Shown piece after piece: positions 47,057 through 58,800 of a stretch of 64,000 nucleotides of DNA. A model generated the notes under the pieces. It searched no databases, was not told the origin of the DNA, and saw only the letters and a list, made by a program, of their open reading frames with translations. Both the position numbers and the translations under genes were made by a program. The number at the start of each line of letters is the position of its first letter. The stretch's first letter is position 1. The stretch covers positions 5,191,456-5,255,455 of the forward strand of contig JAEVLN010000002.1 in NCBI GenBank assembly GCA_018350325.1, in the 5' to 3' direction. Source of the DNA: Globodera rostochiensis. Lineage: Eukaryota > Nematoda > Chromadorea > Rhabditida > Heteroderidae.

Positions 47057-47862
47057 TCAATTTTGAACACACAGTGTATAATACCAAGCGGCAAATGCAA
47101 TAAACATTACGGCACAAAAGATGAACGCCCATAAGAAAGGAGCACTATTCATCTTGTGGACAAAGAATAGTTCAATGCCCGACCCCACGACTCCAATAAA
47201 CGAAATGAGCATGGAAACCGCGAAAAATAGGCACATTTTCGGTGAAGAAGTCGCTGTGGACGATGGCTCTTCAATTTCAAAAACCCTCAGAATAGTGTCC
47301 CTAACAGTTTGCATGCGCTTTTGTCGTCTAAGCTGTGCCACCGATCGGACAGGACGACCATTGTGGTGGCGATGCTCAGAGAATACTTGGGTTGCTACTG
47401 AAAAAATTAACGGAAAATTTACAACAACAATTAAAGAAATAAAGAAAATGGTTTGTTACTGTTGAGCGCGTCAGAAAAATAATTGAATTTGAAATGTTCC
47501 AAAAATTTTTGCATTTTCTTTTTGACCAATTCATTTTGCAAAAGGTTTTCAGCAATTGTTTTAATGTTTTTTTGCGCATCAGCGTCTTTATTCAAATGGA
47601 CCATCAGAGTAATTGCATCGTTTTCAACGCTTTTGACTGCTTCTTTCATATTTTTCCCGTTATTAATCTCATCGCAAAAGTCTTGGCTTATTTTTTCCAT
47701 CTCACCAACAATTTTTCCGTTAATTGGCCCATTTTTTGGCATTTTGTTATTAGAATTTGTGCAATACAAAACGCCAAAACAGTTTGGAACCCATTTCGAG
47801 AATGATTCTTTTGCGGTGGCACTATCAACATGAATTAAATCAAACAATTTCCGATCCGACAT
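47057..47862 (-). CDS. Two-exon protein with two C-terminal membrane segments
   Basis: The ATG at 47862-47860 starts MSDRKLFDLIHVDSATAKES. Exon 1 (47862-47461, plus one base at 47460) ends at donor GTAACA; a 62-nt intron ends TTTTTTCAG at 47398; exon 2 runs 47397-47057 with TGA. The join ATA-GCA-ACC keeps frame and gives 247 aa. Residues ~1-160 are soluble, with long helical, lysine-rich stretches (KKKMQKFLEHFKFNYF). A basic patch (RRQKR) precedes two hydrophobic spans, ~189-212 (MCLFFAVSMLISFIGVV) and ~221-243 (FLWAFIFCAVMFIAFAAWYY). It is therefore probably anchored in a membrane by a hairpin, with no N-terminal signal peptide. No family recognised. AATAAA-like signals occur downstream on minus. 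An additional 5' exon is possible, since TTTTCAAG lies just upstream of the ATG. Confidence 0.72.
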
Positions 47863-47865
47863 CAA

Positions 47866-48833
47866 AATATCTTGAAAATAAATGATTTTTTATTGGTTTT
47901 GTATATCAATTATTATAAAATATATTAAATATTCTAACCGTTCCGGCATTCGGTTAGTGAACCTGTTTGATGGCTAAAATGAAGTATAATTGAGAATAAC
48001 AAATAGTTGAATAATTTCAAGCAAACCATTGAATATTTGCAGTTGGCAACTTTGTTAATAGAAAAAATAATATCAAAATTTATATCTCGTTAAGAATTTG
48101 CAAATAATGTTTGTCATTTATCGAAATTCAATAATCGATTGGCAATTCGATTTTGGTGCAAATAAAAAATAGTCAAGCTATTATAATACAATTTCAATTA
48201 TATTTCGATTTATGCGTCAGAGGTAGGTCGAATTCTTCAAAATTTGTCAAAAGAAAATTGTATCAAATGTTTGAAATGTCTAAGATTTTTCCAATGTTTG
48301 CGTTAATACCTTTCAACATTAGTTTCTATAAATTAAAAAATGTTCATTTGCAACTGATTTTTTGTCGACTAAATTTTTACAAATTTTACATTATTATGAC
48401 TGTCAACCTTTTTGATTTAAAATAAAGTTTTTAAGATATTGAGTAGGTAAATTTCTAAAATGATAAAAATATAAACATGTTATTTGAAAATCAATAGTAA
48501 AATTTTAAAAAACATTTAACATAGCATTACAAATAAAAATAAATCTGATTTAGTAACATCTCAAAATGCAAAATATTTTCCTTCGAACGTCAAATATAAA
48601 ATGTTCTCAATTTTGTTTAAATAATAAGTTTAATGTAAAAACTTTAATTTTGAGTTGCAATTATTATGGCACGGGAAACACGTGAATTCAAGATTAACTT
48701 AAAAATCAATGCGTAATTGAAAAATCAAATTATTTATATTATAAATATTTACAACATTGTGTTGGTTTAACAAAATCTTTTAAGAATACAAAACAAAGTC
48801 TAAAAAAATCCCAACCTTTAAAAAGATTTTTAG
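47866..48833. other. AT-rich DNA upstream of the membrane protein gene
   Basis: Probable promoter side of the 47057-47862 gene. A 90-codon plus frame at 48153 has weak composition. No motif assigned. Confidence 0.35.
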
Positions 48834-48841
48834 GTAGTCAG

Positions 48842-49060
48842 CAGTGGTTTCCTGTTCCAGCTTGGCCTGTTCTGTTCTCGAGGTCGGAACAGAACAGGAA
48901 CAGAACAGGTACCGTAAATACTCTAATTATTACCCTGGGTAATTAATTTCGACCCTCCTCTAGGGTCTGGTAACTAGAGATGGAAAATAATTAGCGTATT
49001 TACGGTAGGCTGTTCATAGAACAGGAACAGGTTCAAAATTCTTGAAACAGGAAAACACTG
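48842..49060. mobile_element. 219-bp MITE with perfect TSD and nested insert
   Basis: Left end cagtggtttcctgtt pairs with right end aacaggaaaacactg (one mismatch), flanked by perfect 8-bp copies of gtagtcag (48834-48841 and 49061-49068). The outer arms consist of repeated gaacaggaacag words. A separate 94-bp palindromic element lies inside at 48912-49005. Confidence 0.88.
48912..49005. mobile_element. 94-bp element nested in a MITE
   Basis: Ends ccgtaaata and tatttacgg are inverse and are flanked by TA on both sides. It interrupts the gaacagg word array of the host MITE, so it came later. The CCGTA end start resembles that of the 33671 element, but the rest does not match. Confidence 0.65.
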
Positions 49061-49068
49061 GTAGTCAG

Positions 49069-50495
49069 TAATAACTAGTCTTGGAAAAATTGAATTGACA
49101 AATTGACCAAAAGTAAAGAAGCATACTTAAAAATAGCAATTAAACTAGATGAATGAAAAAGGAAATTTTAAAAATATTAAATCATGACAGCTGGCTAAAG
49201 AGCTGGCACATTGGAGACGCTCAGGTCATCTGTTTATTAAAATATAAAAGCTACAAACAATTTTAAAGCGTAATCAAAATTTAAATATAATAAAGGATTT
49301 TTACATTATTTAATTAAAAATCATTCTGGTATGCGGATTTTGTGTATGCCAAACAAACTTCAAAAATGTCACATCGCCCACATAACAAAAATTAATTGCA
49401 AAGGCAAAAGAAAAATGTTTTAATATATAAAAGAAAATGTAATTTAAAATGTAGTTTAAACATTTTAAATAAAACAAATAAATTTGGCACTTATACATCA
49501 ATGAAAATGAATTGAGATAGACACCTTGTAAAAAATCTACAACTGTTAAAGCACTATCAAATTTAAAAAAATAATGAACTTTAAACATTATTTGTTTAAA
49601 AGTCAGGAAAAATGTATTAATGAATGTTGTTCCTACAGCACTTAACAAAATTGAAAAGTCGAAAATGCGAAATATTTAGCACAGAAAATTGTTATTATAT
49701 CGGGAACGGGTTTAAAAAAATATTTCACAAAAGTTTTTATTCGCCAGCGAATTGTTTTAATACACAAATTAACTAAAAAATAAAGCAAGGTGAATAAGAG
49801 AAAACAATGTAAAATTTCCGAATAAGGTGACGTAACATAAATTTAACTAAAAAATGTAATAAATATTTTTTAAAACAATTGCCACATACATCGCCAACGC
49901 TCATAAAACAATTAAAAATTAAACAAAAAATTAAATCGTACAATTAATACTCTAAAGCAATATGATAAATGGCTGGATGAGCAGTATGTGTCAAATAATT
50001 TAAAACATTTGAATCAAAATGTTTACATGAGTTATTTTTAACTTTAGGCTTTTATACCTTGTTGGTTATTAATTAATTATATAAACATATGTGTCATCAA
50101 TTTAGAAATAAATAAAATAATAATACCTAATCCACTAATAAAATTTAAAAAAAACATTTCTTAAGAAAGGAAAATTCAAGCCCCTCGGGACTAACTAAAG
50201 ACTTTGCCCAGCGGCAGAATTTTTAAAAATATTTAATAGTTGATGATTTTTAAAAAATAATAAAACTTTTTTTCGAAAAATCAGCTAACAAAACAAATAA
50301 CAACTGGCGGAGAATGATTATGCTAAAGCAATACAGATCGCCCACACCATGGAAAACTTTATATATGACTAATGCAACAATTTTTATATTTCTACTCAAT
50401 TCTAAATTGGTAATTATATAATATTCAAAATTGTTTCAAAAATTAAATTAAAAAATTTCAAATTACTAAAAATCTCTGCCGGCAGAAGAGAGTTA
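49069..50495. other. A-rich DNA, no supported gene
   Basis: A 112-codon minus frame (49648-49310), rich in Phe, Leu and Tyr, starts without ATG and is judged AT-driven, although its end (FLKFVWHTQNPHTRMIFN) looks better. No other signal. Confidence 0.3.
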
Positions 50496-50500
50496 TCGTA

Positions 50501-50581
50501 ATGCCGCAAAAATCTAATGAAAGTAATCGACACCTAGATGAAGACGAAAAAGTTCAAAAAAACGAAAACCGATTTAAATAA
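50501..50581 (+). CDS. Tiny ORF, 26 aa
   Basis: ATG 50501 gives MPQKSNESNRHLDEDEKV then QKNENRFK, stop 50579-50581. An acceptor-like CTCTGCCGGCAG ends just before, at 50484. Highly charged and polar, on the A-rich strand. Could be a terminal exon. No family. Confidence 0.27.
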   Translation: MPQKSNESNRHLDEDEKVQKNENRFK

Positions 50582-50867
50582 AAACCAACTTGAACGCAAC
50601 ATGAAAATTTGCTGTAAAAAAGTGTAATAAATGAACAAAAAATTATTATTATTATTTTTTTGACTGATTGCGTTGCCGTTATCTGAAAAACCTCGTGATT
50701 AAATTAAACATGTTAAGAAGAAATATAAATCAAAATATATTATGAATGACAAATGAAATGCGTATATAAAATAAATATAATTGTAAAATAATATTTTAAT
50801 TAAAAAATTACTGATAAAAAATAATTTTATAAAGATTAAAATCTCACACCTTAAGTAGTACGCTCAA

Positions 50868-51130
50868 AAATGAAAAAAATTTATAAAAAAATAAACTGGT
50901 TTAGCAAATAGATATTGAAGCAGTGCTTGTCCACATATTTCCACATTTACCCTTCTCCTGTCATACCAAAAAATCTCACTCTTTGATATTCAGCGGAATT
51001 AATTCAATTAAAATATATGAACATATTATTTGCAAAATTGCTTATTTAAATTTATTGGTTATTTGTTTGGTTTTGTATATGCAAACATTTCTAAAATAAA
51101 TTAAATGAAAAAATTTATTTATTTGATAAA
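50868..51130 (+). repeat. Dispersed repeat R4, copy 2
   Basis: Second copy of 45885-46165, preceded directly by the first block of R5 (cttaagtagtacgctc at about 50852). Confidence 0.8.
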
Positions 51131-51597
51131 ATGATTGGATTAAAAAAAGTGCTGAATATATACAATAAATTAGAACGCATGCATCTTGGTAAAAAAGAAC
51201 AAACATCAAAATTGAAAGAATAAAAGCTAAGTTTGCCCTGCCATTACAATAAAAATTAAAAATAATTACAAAAACTGCCATAGAACAAGACGTCTGAATA
51301 CTGTATCCGCAGTAAATAACATTTTTCATTAAACACAAATCTGCACAAATACAACCTGCAGGGAATCAATCCACTTGTTTATCCGCAATCAAACAAGTTA
51401 AGGAAATAAAAGCTTGCTTATGTGCGATTTAAACGAACCAAAAATTTAAGCAAAATAATAAATACAGAATAATGGATATTTACTATAAATGATTGTGATA
51501 TTCAAATAAACAATAAAATTGCTATAAGAATATATTATTTATAGATTTATTATTTTAAGAGGAGAATATTATGTCTGTCTTTTAATTTGAAAATTTA

Positions 51598-51669
51598 ATC
51601 AGATTGGAACAGGATCTCGGCCGTACAAATAATTATGTGGAAGCATGGCACCGGAACCTTAATGCGTAA
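51598..51669 (+). pseudogene. MULE-transposase-like remnant
   Basis: A plus frame reads IRLEQDLGRTNNYVEAWH and RNLNA before a stop at 51667. The R-T-N-N-x-V-E-x-W-H pattern is a recurring motif in MULE-type (FLYWCH-associated) transposase relatives of invertebrates; that link is from memory of the family. The acceptor-like AATTTAATCAG overlaps the start. No flanking transposase exons are visible, so it is a fragment. Confidence 0.45.
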
Positions 51670-51745
51670 TTTAGGGCGCAATCGCTAAATATAATTATAA
51701 AATAATATTTTAATTAAAAAATTACTGATAAAAATAATTTATAAA

Positions 51746-51830
51746 GATTAAAATATTACAACTTAAGTGGTACGCTATAAAACTAAACGATTGCATTTTC
51801 AACTAAAAATACGGTTCAAAGCAAGCAAAT
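51746..51830 (+). repeat. Repeat R5, copy 2
   Basis: Second copy of 46206-46280, nearly identical over its GC-richer core; about 80 bp past the MULE-like remnant. Confidence 0.75.
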
Positions 51831-52684
51831 TATTTTTAATGAATTTAATTAGATATTTGTTTGAAGAAACGGCTTAATATTAATCACGCAAATGTGCACA
51901 TTTAATTATTTAAAAAAGTAAATTGATTTAAAATTTTACAAACCTTATACGCTAAATTTTATTTGAGCAATAAAAATGAAAATTAGTTAACTCAATGCGA
52001 AAACAATCAAATTTGGGCATCCCAAAATTGCTCGTCTTCCAAAAAATTATTATTTTTAAAACAAACTTTAATAGAAAAAAAGGTTTAGCATTCAACTTAT
52101 GAAAAATTTAAGTTATTATACAAATTAAAAAATTATATTTAAAAATATGATTTAATAAAATCAAATAAAAAAACTTCAATAAATAATTGAATATCTCATA
52201 ATAAGTGAATATTATTATCCACCACAACATTTTGATTTAATGAAAAAATGAAGAAGGTTTTGTGCGAAAATCAATTAGATAAACAAACCCTGTTTCAAAA
52301 AAAAAAAAAATTCTTACGAACTGGTAAAACTGATTGTGTTCAATTAAAAATAACCATTACGATAATTAAATAATAATAAATAAAAAGTGTCGCTGGAACA
52401 GAATTGCAGCAGCATTTTAGCAGCCCAAACAACATCCGTATGAAAGGAATGAAACGCATGGCTTTCCACAAAAATGCACACCTGATGAGCACAAAACATA
52501 AATTTTAATAAAACGCAAATTAAATGTTTGGATAAATTATTGTAATTATTCATACGAGTTAAAAATCTTTAAGACAATATAGCGAGTTTATGAAAATCTG
52601 AATATATATAAACAAAACAAATAAAAAAATCATTTACTCAAAAAATATATTTAATAAAACGAAATTAAAAACTACTTTAAAGCT

Positions 52685-52860
52685 CAGTTAGTGTTGTCCT
52701 CTAGACCCCGTTCCCGACCCCGCAAATTTAAGCCATTTTCGGGGTTTCCCCGATCACGTCCCCGACATTTCCAACCCCGCAAACCCCGAACCCTATCCCC
52801 GAGTCGGGGTCTAAGTAAAATACACCCATAAAGATGGCACCATCGAGTGACAAAATTAAA
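52685..52860. repeat. GC-rich dispersed repeat, copy 2
   Basis: Words gaccccg and cggggtt alternate in inverted fashion, ending acccataaagatggcacc. Related to 46580-46725. Confidence 0.55.
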
Positions 52861-53075
52861 GTAAAGTTTCCTTAGCGCGCACTTTTAGTCAAAAACATTT
52901 TTTCGTTTTTACAATAACATCGATGGCTTGGTGGATTGTTAGGTCGACAAGTCAAATGTTTTGTTGGAGTCTCGGGCCCGATTGAATGGCAAACACGTAT
53001 TTACTTTTATTCGGCTTCTAGTCACCTTCGCTTCCCAATTAAAGGAGCATTTTTAATAATTTCAAAATATTTTTT

Positions 53076-53621
53076 CAGGGGTGCTCACGGTTATCAATTT
53101 TCGTAACCGTAACCGCCCGTCCTCAAACACTCGTAACCGTTAACCGCCCGTAACCGCACGTCCTAAAAATAAAGTTTTCCAGATTTCAAAAAATCAATTT
53201 TTCAAAACTAATTTTTTCCGAACATGATGTGGCGTCTTTCTAAAATTAAATCAAAATTGATGTGTATTGAACTTAACAAGTGATTTTTATCAGATTTTGT
53301 CAATGAATAAAATTTTTAAATCCCTTTCTAACACTTACATGATAAAAATCTAACAAAGCGCGACCGATCAGAGTAATTTTTTTCTGTTTTTTGCGCATAG
53401 TTTTATTTTTAAGAGAGAAGGTGGGGGTCCGGTGGTGCCGATAGGCGCCCCCGAGGTAAAATATTTAATGAATTATGAAAAAATTGCCGAATTTAAAATA
53501 ATTGAGTTCTAAAATGCACTAAATATTTTTGTAAATACTTAGAATTTTACTTTTTATAGCTAAAATTTTTGCAAAAAATTGAACGAATACTAAAAAGGAG
53601 GGATATTAAAATATAAATAAA
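53076..53621 (+). mobile_element. Truncated copy of the hAT-like element
   Basis: Begins caggggtgctcacggtta, a variant of the 36352 end, with the same ccgtaaccgcccg arm. It follows the same interior (aacatgatgtggcgtc, aacaaagcgcgaccgatca) to about 53621. It stops just before the tRNA-like segment and lacks the right end. Several indels separate the copies. Confidence 0.85.
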
Positions 53622-53624
53622 AAA

Positions 53625-55015
53625 TAACCTTACATCGATATGGCTACTCTTCTCTTCTGCAAAAACAAATTTATAAAAAAATTATCGACTCTAATGCTAG
53701 CATTTTTCAGTAACACATTAAATTTTTGAAATAAAAAAATGTTACTTCTAAAACTTTAAAGAAAATTTAAATAACCCTGAACCCTGACGCCGACTGAATG
53801 GATACTCAATTATTGTGAATTATGCAAATTTTCGATAATTAACATTATCTATTTGGAGGTTGATCTACAAGATGGGTGGTTCATGACGAACAATGATAAC
53901 CAATAAATGGAAAACATCATTCCAATGTCTATCTAACCCATAAAATAAACAATATGTTATTTGAAAAATTTTATTTTTCAAAAATTATCTTGTATGAAAG
54001 AAATAATTTTAAATTATATTTAAATTGTTTTAGATAATTTTGACAAACAAATTGTAAATAAATTCGTTTATAAATACATAAATCAAGGAATTTAACACAA
54101 AAGGTTACAATTTCGTTAAACTGAATTAGCTAATAAAAAAGTATTAAAAGTATAATCTCAAAATAAAAATGATACTTAAAGAAATTTCGAACTCTAATAT
54201 TCATTTAATAAAGAATACATAAATTTAAATAACCAAAAATTGATAAAAGCACATTTAAACTGTTTAAATGTGCTTTTATCTATTTTTGGTTATTCACTTT
54301 ATCATATTTTAAATTAAAATTTTATTGGGCAAAATATAAAACTATTTTATAATTAAACAAAAATAAAATAGATTATTTGAAAGCTTAACGTTTACGACGA
54401 CTAAAATTTTAAAAACAAAAAAAAGCCTAATTCCAAAAGAATTTTAGTTTTTGATTGACAATATGAACTTTTTGAGACATTATCAGGGCAATCGTATGGC
54501 GACTTTAATAAGACATTAAATTAAATTTGCATCAAAGTGAAATAAGATATAAATAAATGTGAACTTTTTGAAATTAACCCAAGTCAACTATTCAAACTAA
54601 AAAATTGTAACATAAAAAAAGCTCTTATATAATTTCTGAATAAAAACATATTCAAGTAAATTAAATTAAACAATTAATTTTAAAAAATTGTCTCAAAGAA
54701 ACCTTTATAATGCTTGGCGTTAAAATAAGCAGAAATACAAAAGTCCAAACATAAAAAAGCCTTATTTTTGCTAAAAATTTAATGCTACAAAATTTTTTTA
54801 AAAAAGTGGGTTCTAACCAACAAACACCCAATACCGCAAACAGTTGGGTGGACACCAAAAATCTTTGGAATCGAAAGCAATGAATATGAAGCACGAAAGC
54901 GACGACATGATCAAAAAATGATCAAACTAATAAAAAATTATTTTTGAAAAAAAATTTAGGCTTAATGCTAATGAATCTTTGAAATTAAAAAATGCAGAGC
55001 GTAGATTTGATACAA
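53625..55015. other. A-rich DNA with a long hairpin
   Basis: No supported gene; a 77-codon minus frame at 54894-54661 is hydrophobic and weak. The hairpin at 54229-54294 is listed separately. Confidence 0.4.
54229..54294. repeat. Near-perfect 32-bp inverted repeat, tiny loop
   Basis: aataaccaaaaattgataaa with agcacatttaaa is followed after 2 nt by its inverse, with one mismatch. The arms are AT-rich. It could extrude as a cruciform or give a pre-miRNA-sized hairpin RNA; palindromes of this kind can also be assembly or replication products. Confidence 0.85.
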
Positions 55016-55019
55016 GACC

Positions 55020-55240
55020 AAGTTGAACCAATGATAAAACGGCAAACATAATGCTTGATTGAAAGCTATAATTATAAAAGAAGTTTGGAAAATATATATT
55101 AAAATACAAGAAATTCAAACAAAATATTATAGTCAAATAATTAGATGAATGCATTAAAATTTAAATGTTTATAAATATATTCATTATTGACTAATTGTAG
55201 AACTTTAAAACAGTGTACCCATAAAAATACATTGCATTAA
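55020..55240 (+). repeat. Dispersed repeat R6, copy 1
   Basis: Shares agttgaaccaatgat, gcttgattgaaagctata, gtttggaaaatatatatt and cagtgtacccataaaaatac with 57178-57365. Confidence 0.8.
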
Positions 55241-55756
55241 TAAGAATAAAAATTAAAATGAAAAAAATAATGAAATTCTATACATTAAATTATTGACATT
55301 TATTTCTTAAATTAAACAAAAAAGCAAAATACATCCAAAATTAAAAATTAAAATAATGATTATGTTTATTATTGCATCTTTTGTTTTTTCCTGTTAACCG
55401 ACACAAGATAAACTTTAAAATACATTGGAATAGTTTCATTTTTAGCAGAAAATTATTTTACAGAAAAGATAATTCCAAAATAAAGTTTTGTAGTTAATGA
55501 CTTAATGCACCCCAAAGATCGACTTAAAAAAATAATGACAGAAAATTGATTCATTTCGAGAAAAATGATAATAAATCACCGAAAGAATAAACGGTATAAA
55601 AATTTTATTTATTAATAAACTCTAAAATATTAAATGACAAATAATTTATATGTAAATTCATAGGGTCATATTTATTTTGTTAATTATTTTAATCATATTC
55701 ACATTCACTTTTTTTTAATTGCCAACTGTCAATTGTTTCTCATTATTTAATTTTAG

Positions 55757-55864
55757 TTAACAAACAGGTTCAATAACATAAAACCGCAACGGTTCGAATG
55801 TCTAATAATTTTAATAAGCGTTGAAGCAAGTGCCGACCAGAACTCAAAGCTTACAACTAAATAG
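55757..55864 (+). CDS. Exon-like frame, 35 codons
   Basis: Opens exactly after acceptor TTAATTTTAG and reads LTNRFNNIKPQRFECLII, then LISVEASADQNSKLTTK, stop TAG 55862-55864. Protein-like, A-rich sense strand. It may be the last exon of a plus gene whose upstream exons are not recognised. Confidence 0.35.
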   Translation, partial: LTNRFNNIKPQRFECLIILISVEASADQNSKLTTK

Positions 55865-55885
55865 TTTTTAACAACAATAAATTAA

Positions 55886-56035
55886 AGATATTTATTAAAT
55901 GGAAATTGTTGCCCGTTGGGCGCGTTATTGACGAAGGTGATGAAGAAAACTTATAAAAAAATAAACCTAGAAAAAAGGCGATTAAACAATTTACCTGTTT
56001 TTAATGATGCGCTTTTGTTATAGAGGAAGTGAAAG
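55886..56035 (+). other. GC-richer patch with two plus frames
   Basis: One frame reads KLLPVGRVIDEGDEENL and stops near 55953; another, open from 55886, reads GNCCPLGALLTKVMKKTYKK and continues to about 56024. Either could be an exon. Undecided. Confidence 0.22.
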
Positions 56036-56110
56036 TAAAATAAAAAACGAAGTTAAGCTTAAACACTTAACAGTGCCCATAATTATACAAATTTCTTCAT
56101 GGCTACAGAG
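56024..56110 (+). CDS. Exon with strong donor, unknown
   Basis: Between acceptor TTTTGTTATAG and consensus donor GTATGT. The frame reads GSESKIKNEVKLKHLTV, then PIIIQISSWLQ with R split by the intron. An acceptor TAGTAGTAG at about 56196 would lead to RSVCV and stop. The splice signals are better than the peptide is informative. No family. Confidence 0.33.
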
Positions 56111-57177
56111 GTATGTATCTATCTATGTATACGAGGATTCAAACAAAAAAAAACAAGCAATTTCAAAAACTTTTAAAATAATAAAATTAGTAGTAGAAGC
56201 GTCTGCGTTTAAATAAAAATTGAAATTAAGAATGGACACGACGTTTTTATTGACTCTAAGGTGAAATAATTAAAATAACACAAGGTTGCAAATGTGTGAC
56301 AAATATAAAATTTAAAAAACCAAATCTAGTAAACTTCACACAAAAATATTTTAAAACGACTTTAAACCATTGTTTCAAAAACTGCAATGATACAATGAAT
56401 TTCTGGGAAAAATCGTGGACTGTACACCATGTTTTCAAGTGGCCGAAGTCATTAGATAAAATCATTAAAATCCATGAACAAAATTTCAAATAAGATAAAG
56501 TTGAAAATTTCATCTTATAAAAATACTTTGGATCATTTCATTGAAACATCTTGCATTTGTAAGAATCAAGTCCATACTTTATAATTAATAAATTAAAAAG
56601 TAAGCTGCCAGAAGTAAAAATTGGCAAAAATAATTCTCTCAATCTTAATTCCATTTCAAGCACTAATAATTGCAAAAATAAAATTTATTAAATAATAATT
56701 AATTAATCGTCTTAGAAAAAATTGAATTGGTATTGGCCAAACAAACAAAATCGAAAAAATTGGAGAAATCGCCAACTTCAGTAAGACATTAAAATATTTT
56801 ATTTGTCATGCTCCTTTATAGACACAATATTTTAAAGTTGAAATAAAATTCCAACAATAAAAATTAAAACTAATTAGCAATAATGTTAAACTATTAAATT
56901 TTTCAAAAATAAATCATTAATCTCTAAAGTAATTGTTAGTAAAAATTAAATGTAGTAATTAAGAAGTTAGCAAATAAATAAATGTTAAAAAATTATTTAC
57001 TTTTGTCAAAAAACTATAAAGCTCAAAAATGTAAGTCATTCCTACTTTGCCATATGGCAACCGAAAGTTTTTAAAACAGATGGAAGACTAAAAAAATAGT
57101 TACAAAATTTTACTATTTTAAAATTGAAAGGTAAATGTCAATAAAAAGCAAAATTATAAAAAGATGTCTACATATTA

Positions 57178-57365
57178 AAGTTGAACCAATGATGAAAAAA
57201 CGGCGAACATATGCTTGATTGAAAGCTATAAATAAAACAAGTTTGGAAAATATATATTTAAAATTCAAGAAATTCAAACAAAATATATTGTAATCAAATA
57301 ATTAAATTCATTATTAACTAATTGTAGAACTATGAAACAGTGTACCCATAAAAATACATTGCAAG
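57178..57365 (+). repeat. Dispersed repeat R6, copy 2
   Basis: Second copy of 55020-55240 with several indels; same orientation, 2.1 kb away. Confidence 0.8.
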
Positions 57366-58630
57366 GCAAATATTCGTGGAGCAGTATAGCTATATTTCTT
57401 TGAATAAAAACTGAGTTTGCAAAGTTGTTGTTAAATCAAGGCTTTTTAGTTCAGGAAGATTAGTTTGAGAATTTTTTCTTTGTCTGGGGGTGTATAAATA
57501 AAATTACGGGGACAACATTAAAAAAAAAATTGTTAACTGTATAAGATTCTAATTAAATTATACGAATAAATGTAATTAAATAAAATTTATGCAAATATTT
57601 ATTCCCGAAGAAGGAAGGCCAACACGCAAATTACTTAGTTATGCGGCTTCTTATTTTATAATTATGTAAATAAATGTTAACGATTCATTTTAATGCAATG
57701 AACAAATATACTTAGCAAAAAAATTTAAAGTTGATTTTACAATTAATCAGGAATAACCAAAAATTGAGAGATGTGAAAAATTAATAAAAATGAATTTTAT
57801 TAAACAAAAGAATAAATGTCTTTTTAAATATTTAAAATGTCATAGGTGATGTCATGAGCTTCGACACTGTGAATTAAAAAACTAACCATAAATATAAACC
57901 ATCGAGCGTCCTTCTACGTCAGAGAATATGGAGAATAGAAATAGGTATTTAGAAATTAAATTAAGAATGAATTAATGGATATTAATAAAATCAACTAGCT
58001 TACTGTTTTAATGATTTTTTGAATTTCTATTTGTTTATTAATGCTTGTTGGTTGTGATTTTTTTATACCTTGAGCCATATAATTTATTTTTGATCTTAAA
58101 TTTGCATATTTTTTTACCAAATATTTACTTTTAAAAAAATTTGGATTTTTTATATTAAATTAAAAAAACATTTTAGCTTCTTTTTTACTTTTGTTGAGTT
58201 ATCTTTAATTTTGATTATCATTAATAATTCGTGTACAATCAAAATTATATTTATATTTTTTGTTAAACACTCCATTTTAGTGAGTTTAAATCGGCTGTCA
58301 TATTAATAGGTATCCAAGGTTTTGGTTTCCGTTTTGAGTGCATTCGCTCTTGCATTGTTATGTTAAAATAAATTATTAAAAAAAACACTTTTATTACTAC
58401 ACTTTATTTCTGAAACAGACTAGTCAAAAATTTGATAAAAATAAATGACTAAAACAGACTCAACGTTTCTTTTGCTAATCAACGCCATAATAAAGCTTTT
58501 TATCTTTTTTTGTAAAGCGTTTTTAGCGTTAATTAATTTTTCAAATGATGACTTTGGTGCATGGCTTAAAATGGATGTAACGCAAATACTGCGTTTAAGA
58601 GTTGAGACAGCCGTGAGCATTTTATTTGAA
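57366..58630. other. AT-rich DNA across the second skew switch
   Basis: At about 58 kb plus turns from A-rich to T-rich. Two frames overlap at 58420-58690: plus (NDDFGAWLKMDVTQILRLR) and minus (AVSTLKRSICVTSILSHA). The downstream part is duplicated with frame-breaking indels at 61350, so coding is doubtful. Confidence 0.3.
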
Positions 58631-58635
58631 AACTT

Positions 58636-58800
58636 TAGTCGCGCGGCAATGATTAGGTATATGAATCAAATAAATAATGTTTTTGAATAATTGAGATATA
58701 GCTATACTAACTAACTGTACATTACCTTTTTTCTTTACAACATATACCACTATGTTTTCTTGTTGTTACTCGGACAGGTCGTAATTAAAATTTAATTATT
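58636..58800 (+). repeat. Dispersed repeat R7, copy 1
   Basis: Matches 61350-61505 through tcgcgcggcaa, ataatgtttttgaat, ttcttgttgttact and gtaattaaa. Confidence 0.75.

Noticed and set aside
47121..47833. Plus-strand frames opposite the 47-kb gene
   Set aside because: They are antisense shadows; the minus strand has in-frame GT..AG splicing and membrane segments.
49310..49648. 112-codon minus frame
   Set aside because: No ATG at the start and AT-driven composition; only the last ~18 codons look protein-like.
52295..52310. ctgtttca as a nematode piRNA promoter motif
   Set aside because: A single occurrence next to an A-run; the motif does not recur ahead of the GC islands, so it is likely chance.
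58445..58690. 81-codon plus frame as a gene
   Set aside because: Its 3' part is duplicated at 61350 with frame-shifting indels, and the minus strand is open as well.
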